A stretch of DNA of 64,000 bases from Syngnathus acus (lineage: Eukaryota > Chordata > Actinopteri > Syngnathiformes > Syngnathidae). The DNA is taken from the NCBI RefSeq assembly GCF_901709675.1, contig NC_051091.1:9708967-9772966 (forward strand). Reading direction: 5' to 3'. Positions 1-8,200 of the stretch are shown piece after piece (positions within the stretch are counted from its first letter, which is position 1; each line of letters opens with the position of its first letter). Below the pieces are notes generated by a model. The model was not told the origin of the DNA. It ran no database searches and saw only the letters and a program-made list of their open reading frames with translations. Both the position numbers and the translations under genes were made by a program.

Positions 1-489
1 TGCAGATCTAGCAGATTTATTGTATCTCTCTGAATATGCTCGACAGGCGGCAGTCACAAGCTCTGCAGATCAAGCGGTACAGTATTTTGATTTTTTAACC
101 CCCCCTCTCCTCCTTTCAGTCCTTGTCACGCACAAAAAAAAGCCAATAAGAGAAGCTTGCACAACATGACTGTGATCATAGCGCATGTTCATCGGGCCAT
201 AAAGAGCTTTCCTTGCTCTCCCAACAGCATGCTGAACCGGTATGAACGAGTATGCTCCATGTGAACCTCCGACTTTAATCCGCCATAAATGTGTTTCTTC
301 TCCATCTGACGATTAATGTCCGCTCCTGTCCAAGCATTCTTCCCCACTAAGCTCCTCCTTCTCCATCACCCCCCCTGCTGTCTAAGTTTACCACACGCAC
401 AAAAAAACCCTGCCTCAAAAAACAAAACAAAAAAAACAATCTTTCTCATCTTCCTGTGTTCTCACTGTGATTGATGCCTGTCCATGTAG

Positions 490-498
490 GGAAAAGAG
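490..498 (+). CDS. cadps: candidate cadps microexon (9 nt, GKE)
   Basis: A pyrimidine-containing tract ends in an AG at 488-489. It is followed by nine bases coding Gly-Lys-Glu in phase 0 and a good donor (GTACGT) at 499. The next recognised exon (2089) also starts in phase 0, so inclusion would keep the frame. I could not match this to a known cadps exon. It may be a neuronal microexon or chance. Confidence 0.2.
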
Positions 499-1541
499 GT
501 ACGTAATCAAAACACTGGAATGAGTTATGTGCATGTCCCCTCTGGACTGATTGCATTGACTGTAGAGAGGCCCGTACTCACTCTTGGCTTACCACCTTTG
601 AGTATTCCCCACCTTTGGAAACTGGAATCCCGCCTTCTTGTTTTTCCACAAACACGGTGGAGGAGAGTTTGTTTGCTGCTTGTGTCTCCCACTAGCGCTT
701 GTTTTAGCTCTCAGCGGTGGCTAAGTGGATAGATAGGTAAGTAGGACTGCCACGAAAGATCTCAAGGCATCCTAGAGCCCGAATGGAAGGTCCGACTTTG
801 CTAATCGGAGATGCTGTGCGCTGAATTGAAGGATCCGAGGATGATGACGACGTGCATGTAATGAGCGGCATTCACATGGCGAGGGATTCGAGGTTTTTGT
901 TTGTCGCCGATTTGAATGGTGGCACAGCTCATCTTTTCTCAGCTTGGCAGCAAAGCATGCAGGGAAGTGGCACATCTGCATGAGTAAAAAGTGCCAAATC
1001 TGCAAGATATCCACAAAGTGGAGGAAGGCTCCAATCTTATCTACACAACACACATTCACACACACATCCGGAAGCATGGAACGGCCAATGTGGAGTAAAC
1101 AATTTCAACAAATGCATGTTCAAACGTATTTGCCAGTCCACTTTGGCAGTTCCACGCTTTCGTACGAACGCTTACATACCTTGACTAAGCATGTTGTTTA
1201 ACAAGCATGGAGCATCTCACTAACACTGTCCTACTGAGAGGTGTTTTGTCCAATCACTACTAACTATATAATCCTATAACACCTCTTAGTACAGTACGAT
1301 GCAAAGCTACGGTGGACTTTTACACTGCCGCAAATTACTATCACAATAAACACTGTCCTGCCACATGTTTGCATTTTGCTATTCAACAAATCACCTATTT
1401 GCAATGTTTTTAAGACTATTCTTGGTTATTTACTGGAAAATTCACCTATTTGCTGTTTTGGTGCCATCTTGTGGAATATTAGTGTGTTGAAAGACAAATT
1501 TGACTGGTTGAAATTTTCAGTGAATTTCCGTGGCTAGATTC

Positions 1542-1787
1542 TACCGTATTTTCCGCACTATAAGGATCACCGGATTATTAGGCGCACCTTCAATGAATGG
1601 CCCATTTTAAAACTTTGTCCATATATAAGATATATACATTTGGCCCGCGGGCCGGACTTTGGACACGCCTGATGTAGTGGCTCAGTAATGGTCCATATAT
1701 AAGGCGCACCTGATTATAAGGCGCACTGTCGGCTTTTGAGAAAATTGGAGGTTTGTAGGTGCGCCTTATAGTGCGGAAAATACGGTA
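1542..1787 (+). mobile_element. palindromic TA-type MITE, copy A
   Basis: The ends are exact inverted repeats: TACCGTATTTTCCGCAC at the left and its complement at the right, both with terminal TA as in Tc1/mariner-type insertions. Internal GCGCACC/GGTGCGCC blocks also pair, so the whole 246 bp can fold. The middle holds GGCCCGCGGGCC and TTTGGACACGCCTG. No ORF, so non-autonomous. Three other copies occur in the window. Confidence 0.8.
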
Positions 1788-2088
1788 CATTAAAACAGGT
1801 CAATTTGGGAAGAGCAAAATGTGATTAGGTTGATTGTATACTGAATGCAAAATTGCCAGAGCTTATTTAGGTACTTTTGACACGGGCTATACATCTACAT
1901 CCAAGTCGAGTATCTGTTAGTGTCATAATAACAATATGTCGTAATATAATATGTATAATAAATATGTCGAATAGGATCCAGAAAGTTTCCTTCTTCACAA
2001 GTAGTGTGCCTGATTGTTTTTCCCCTTTGCCCTCCCTCCTTGTGTCCCATTTCACCTGCTTCCCGTTTTCCTCTGACTTCCTCTGCAG

Positions 2089-2245
2089 GCCTTTGCATGG
2101 TGGACTGACCTCATGGTGGAGCACGCCGAAAACTTCCTGGCCCTCTACGCCATCGACATGGACGCCGCTCTGGAGATCCAGTCGCCCGAGAGCTGGGACA
2201 GCTTCCCGCTGTTTCAACTTCTTAACGATTTCCTGCGAACAGACT
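2089..2245 (+). CDS. cadps: cadps exon: start of MHD1/MUN segment
   Basis: Acceptor CTGCAG at 2083-2088, donor GTAAGA at 2246. Phase 0 in, phase 1 out; 52 codons. It begins [16 protein letters not shown] and includes [17 protein letters not shown], nearly identical to mammalian CAPS1. Earlier cadps exons lie outside the window, or could not be recognised in 1-2088. Confidence 0.95.
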
Positions 2246-5200
2246 GTAAGAGTTTTGGATCGTATATACTGTATATGGCCATTTTTTCGACTGAAAGACT
2301 TTTTTTTTTCTCCGGTCCTTCTCTATGTAGATCATCTGTGTAACGGAAAATTCCACAAGCACCTTCAGGATCTGTATGCTCCTCTGGTGGTTAGATATGT
2401 GGATCTGATGGAGTCCTCCATCGCACAGTCAATTCACAAGGGCTTTGAGCGGGAATCCTGGGAACCTGTAAAGTAAGGAGCCTTTGTAGCTCGTCTCTTG
2501 GATTTCGTCTCTCGTTTTTGTAATGGGAGCCTGACGGCGATTTTGGGAGAGCATCTGTAAAGTACACCAAGGCTTCCTTCAAACGTCATGAGCAAGCCAT
2601 GTGTGGGCAGAATTTTTTTTTTTTAATGGATCAAATAGGCAAACATTATTGTGCTGTGTAAATATGTTTGTCACCTCTGACTAATGTCTTATAGTCGTTT
2701 CTCTGCAGCACATCAGAGACTAATATTTCTTTTTGTTTGTTTTGTGTTCACCAACCTTCATAATTCGTGCTTTTGACATGTTGCCAGAGACGAAAGGCCT
2801 CCAGTCCGTTGCTCTTGTTTATCATTTGTTGTGGCTTTCACGGTCTCGCTCGTTTTGATTCTATAAAGAAAAGTATAGCAAAAAGTGATTTTTGTTTTAG
2901 ATAGTTTGGCTTTTTTTTTTTTTATTTGTCCAGCCGTAGGTCTTTTCACACAGCGAGCATTTGTTTGCATGTATTATTTTCCAATCTTTTTGTTGAGTAA
3001 TGAGTGTCACATAGCATTCTGCTGCTCCCACGCCACTGTTATGTTCTTTTTGTTCTTGTTGTTTCTTTTTGTCTGTCTCTTCTGCAGGAGTTTAACAAGT
3101 AATCTGCCCAATGTGAATCTACCAAATGTCAACCTCCAAATTCCCAAAGTACCAAATCTGCCCGTTCCAGTAGCGGGACTGTCAGTTAACCTTCCACAAA
3201 TGCCTAGCTTTTCAACTCCGTCGTGGATGGCTGCTATATATGACTCTGAGTGTGTATTCAACTAGTTCACTCTAGTTTTACTGAGCAAATAATGGAGAAT
3301 GCCTTGGCATGAAGATTTCCACATTTAGGAATATATTGGAAAAGTGATGATTTATCGCAAGGATCTATCACTGTTCAAATGGTAAAAAAAGGATTTGACC
3401 TGATTCTGTAAAATAATTACGACACACAAATTGATTGCAGTTATTTTGAACACACTCACACACGGTCAAGAGTTAACAAAGTCATAAATATACATTCTAA
3501 ACATGATCAACAAATGTGTCAGGTCTGATTATGACACATTTCTGCTCGAATCATGTCACGTGATTTTAATGTCAAAATAGTTCATGTTCATGCCAAGGAT
3601 TTTCCAAGAGTAGATGAGGTCATTTGTCTCAACATGCATGCTGTTGAGTTTGAGATGTGATGGCGCAGTCACTGCCCCCCCCCCCCCCCCCCCCGGAAAA
3701 GAAATCATGTATATACTGTACATTTCCGCCTACAGTATATACATGCTGTATGTTTCCCCAAGGCAAAACCTTTTTAAAATCAATTGCAAGACCAGACATC
3801 TCCAAGTGGGGCTTTAGTGGTTTTACGATCTTGACCGCCTCTGATTGGTTGCTGAGATGGCGGCCTGGAAGGAGCGGGTAGGGCTGGGGTGGGGATGACG
3901 GTAAAAAGGCCGGCGGCTGCTTGTTTTATCACCGTCCATCCTGGCAGCACTTGCGCAACAGACTCCACTCACGCATGTTGAGTCTGGTCGTTCTTCCGGG
4001 GGGGGGGCAGCAGAGGGGACGTGCCCATTTGGGAGAATTCGATCACTAAGCGCCATCTGAGATGTCCTCTCTCATGCCGCCATTCCCTTTGTAATTTGAA
4101 CCCGCATGCGGCCTCCTCACAACCCCGATCAATAATCATACCAGAGAGCATGATTATTGATTGACTTGTAACCGTAAAAGTTCCCGCTCCTCCCCACGTA
4201 TACACTGATTGTCCTCACATGCACCAATTTGGACGGACGAGTCAGTGCGTGTCAATTGACTTCTCAAGTGGCGAGGAGCAGCATCCCTCAACACCACCCT
4301 CCCTCTTTCCCTGACCTTTCACCCCTCCGGCCATCTTCCGCCATGATATTTTAAATATTTGCATTTGGTTCAATGGCAGCAATGGCTCCGGGACATCCGA
4401 GGACCTGTTCTGGAAGCTGGACGCCCTCCAGACCTTCATCCGAGACCTCCATTGGCCCGAGGAGGAGTTCGCCAAGCACCTGGAGAGTCGCATCAAGCTG
4501 ATGTCGAGCAACATGATCGAGAACTGCGTTAAGCGGTAAGTGGAAAATGTTGCTCCGCCCCTGCATAGTCAATCAAATTGATGCAGTATTTATAGTAGCC
4601 TTTATCATAATACTATTATTTATTATTATTATAAACAATTAACATTTGCACAATTATGTTGTGTCCTCAATGCCTTCCAAACAGCACCAGGATGGCGTTC
4701 GAGTCCAAACTGGCAAAGAGCAGCAAGTCGACAGATTTCCGCATTTCTCCGACATTGTGCACCATGTTCAACGTGATGGTCGATGCTAAAGACCAGTCGG
4801 CCAAACTGTGTGCGATGGAGATGGGTCAGGAATTAAGCAAAGAAAAAAACAAAGTAATTTTTTTTTTAATGATAATTAAAATTATATTATTAATTATTAT
4901 TAATTAATTTAGGTCATTTTAATTTAATTTAATTATCCAATGCAAAGCAATAACTTTGATAACATGATTTCTTACTCTGCAGAAACAGATCCACTCTCAA
5001 ATAGATGAACTGATTGAGGAAAGTGTGCGGGACATGATTCAGCACCTCGTTGCAAAGGTGCCAAGTCACGTGTTACTTTGATGACATCATTGGCATGGAT
5101 CAAACCATTTATTTACCTTCTTTTGCTTAGTTTGTCGCCATTCTAGAGGGAGTGTTGGCAAAGATATCCAGATACGATGAAGGCACGTTGTTCTCTTCGT

Positions 5201-8200
5201 TCCTCTCGTTCACGGTGAGATGACGCTTCACAATTCTGAATATATTTATAATTTTTTGTAGTTTCAGATTTGAAATTGGACTGAGTCAAATCTTCTGAAT
5301 GCGTTTTATACAAAATGGCCCCTTGGATTTGTTTGCTTGCATTTTCAGGTGAAAGCCGCCTCCAAATATGTGGACGTACCTGTAAGTGGCATCCCCCCTT
5401 TACACACTTTTTAGTGGACTCGCTTCTCCGGGTCACGACAGTAAGTCAGCCAACCGTGTGTTTGTTTTGCAGAAACCCGGCATGGACGTGGCCGACGGCT
5501 ACGTGACCTTTGTCCGCCACTCTCAGGACATGCTGCGTGATAAGGTCAATGAGGAGGTGTATATAGAAAGGTTATTTGATGTAAGTAAAATGCCGTCTCC
5601 TCCACTCAAGCAGGGAGGGGGCCCTACAGAATGTGGCAAAACAACAGGGCAGATGGGGGATAAGTCCCGTTTTGTTTTTCGTTGAGAGCAGGAAAAGTGT
5701 TTCTTCCTGTCCTTTCTGTCCTCTTCTCTTTTTTCTCTGTCAAGCTCAGCTGCTGCCCTCAGCATTCCGGTCTGCATTGCCACAGTGCTTTTGGGCCTTT
5801 GTCTATTTAAAAAAAAAAAAAAAAAAAGCTTTTATTTACAAAGAGTCCATAAAAGCACCCCCCCCCCCCCTAAAAAAAAAAGGATTATATGAAGCAGTGC
5901 TCTCTGGAAAGAACATTTCGTGCATGCTTAGCGAGCACTCCCTCAGGCAGACACATGAGGAGCCTTTAGTGGAAATGCGAACTTGTAAAGGGCTCACAAG
6001 GCAGGTTTTCATGTGTTGGAGGCTGGAGAGCACTGTCTTAGCCCGACATAATCCTGACGGGATACATTGACAGCAATGTGTCCTCCATGTGTGGTGTCAA
6101 CGACACATAATGCTGTGTTGTGTGTGCTTTCACGTCATGTCGAGACGCCGCGGCGTGAGGAAGTGAGATGGGGTTGACACGCAGAAGTTTTGTGCGGGAT
6201 CCAGACGAATCTGTTTTTGTTTGTCTTTGATTTATGTATGTTTTTTTTTTTTTTTTGGAGTGGCTCTGCTTTTGTGTGCGAGGAGGCCCGCCCTGGAATC
6301 CTTCCTTGTCTGTGTCCTCACTTTCTCCTGGTGTCCTCTGTGTGGCCTCCCCCAAAAGCCTCAACTTTCTCTGGTGACTTCTTCTCAAGTCGAAGCCGCG
6401 TTTTCAAAGCGACTTTAGGATGTCTGTTTTTTTTCGTTCCTTATCTGTTTGCTTCTCATCTGAATGCATTTTCCATCCATCCATCCATCCATCCATCCAT
6501 CCATCCATCCATCAACTTTTGCATGCATGTCAAAGCCATCCTTCAATGTTGCGCTGGCTCTACTCGATCTCTCTTATTTCAACCCTTTTTGGTCTCTTCT
6601 TATTAACACCATTCCTGCTGCCTCCTCTAGTGGAGAAAAACGACAGTGGCTTTATTTACAGGATATATATCTAGATGCTATTTTTACAGCAGTTCCAACT
6701 CTGCATGCAATGGCATGCAGTGCTTTTTTTTTTACGAGTACCCTAACTTCACATTTACACAAGCAATTTGTATCCACTACGGTGTCAGAAGACATACACA
6801 CTTTGAGAATAAATGAATCAATACCAAGTGCATGTTGCAGCAATAGGGGGCGCTGTCATCACTTGGTCCACTGCAGCCAATCAGAAGCCTTCAATGGTGG
6901 AAAAGTTTCCCAAACAACATTACCTGTAAGGAAAACAGCTGAAACTCACAAGTATAAATACTCAATATTGCATTTGTCAAATAATAAAAAAAACTATAAA
7001 CAAAGAAATCCTACACATATAAAATTATAGAAAATATGACTTGATTTTAATAAATTGAAACTTGCCACTAATTGTGGCAGGCAAAAATCATTAGCAGGAT
7101 GAAATTAAATCAATTGGGCAGCTTGATGGACAGACAGACAGACGCAATACAGTCTGCATTATAAACGGTAACAGTAATTTTCAATATGAATAAATTAGTG
7201 TTTCCATTTGATTAAAGTTGAGTGATGACCACTATTTGAGGGGTAAAAAAATATATATATTGTTAATGATAATATAAGGAAGCAAAAAGATGGTCAAATG
7301 TGTAGTTTTAAGAGTTAGGTGTCGGAATGTTGGTGAGGAAGATTCCACCCGTAATGTGTGCAGGCAGAACTGCTGTAAAAATGTATCAGGGTCGCGTCAA
7401 TACAGCCACTGACGAACCAAGAAGTGGAAAAAAAAAAAAAAAAGTGGCACTTATCTCTAGTGTTGTGTTGTTTTCTCACATTATGTTGGTTGGCATGATT
7501 TTTTGGAGTCAAATAATCTTCCTGTGTACATCTTCTAGCATGACCCTCTTCCTCAGACTTGTGGCTCATTTTGCACACATGCCGTAGAGCAGCCTCTTCC
7601 TCAGCACGCACACACCTGCCAGGTCTGCATGCACTGCACGCTCGACTCGACTGTCAAGTGGACAGGCATCTGCATAAATCCGGAACCCGCTCCCCTCCGC
7701 ACCTCCCTTCTTGAGTCCAAAAAAAACCCTCCATCCATTCACCTTAGCAAATTCAGGTGAAAGCCAACCGGTGGACGCGACTAGCCTTTTTTTATTTGGA
7801 CCCAATGAAAGCTTCTTAGAGGTTTGATTTCAACTTGCTGCGATGCTGTTCTCTTGTAGCCTTAAATGCAACCCGAGTGTGGGCCAAAGCAGAGAGCAAG
7901 CTACATGAAAATAGCACTGCTTCAACCCCGCCTGCGCACCATTTACTCACTCTCATTCCTACTTTTCTTTTGCCAGTAAAAGCTCACCTTAGTTGTTTTG
8001 CCTCCAAATTGCAAGGCCACGTTTCTACCACGATTGGTGCAATCAGCACATTTCCCTTACTGCCCCGCCGCTTCATTTGCAGTTTTTTTGTCATGAAGTG
8101 AATGGAGCTGGGCGACCAAATGCAGCTTGGACCAGGGTTTATTGAAGGAACTCAAAAGACAGACTATAGAGGCTCGCCTAGGGACAAGAATAACTGAACA

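Larger units (their letters stand above)
1..2088. other. cadps intron / upstream sequence
   Basis: No recognisable coding exon apart from the 9-nt candidate at 490-498. It contains one palindromic TA-type element (1542-1787). Short ORFs at 520-732 and 772-1201 have no family resemblance and are not called. Confidence 0.5.

Noticed and set aside
772-1201. Overlapping 101- and 85-codon ORFs in the cadps 5' intron
   Set aside because: Mutually antisense, no similarity, no splice sites giving a frame into cadps.
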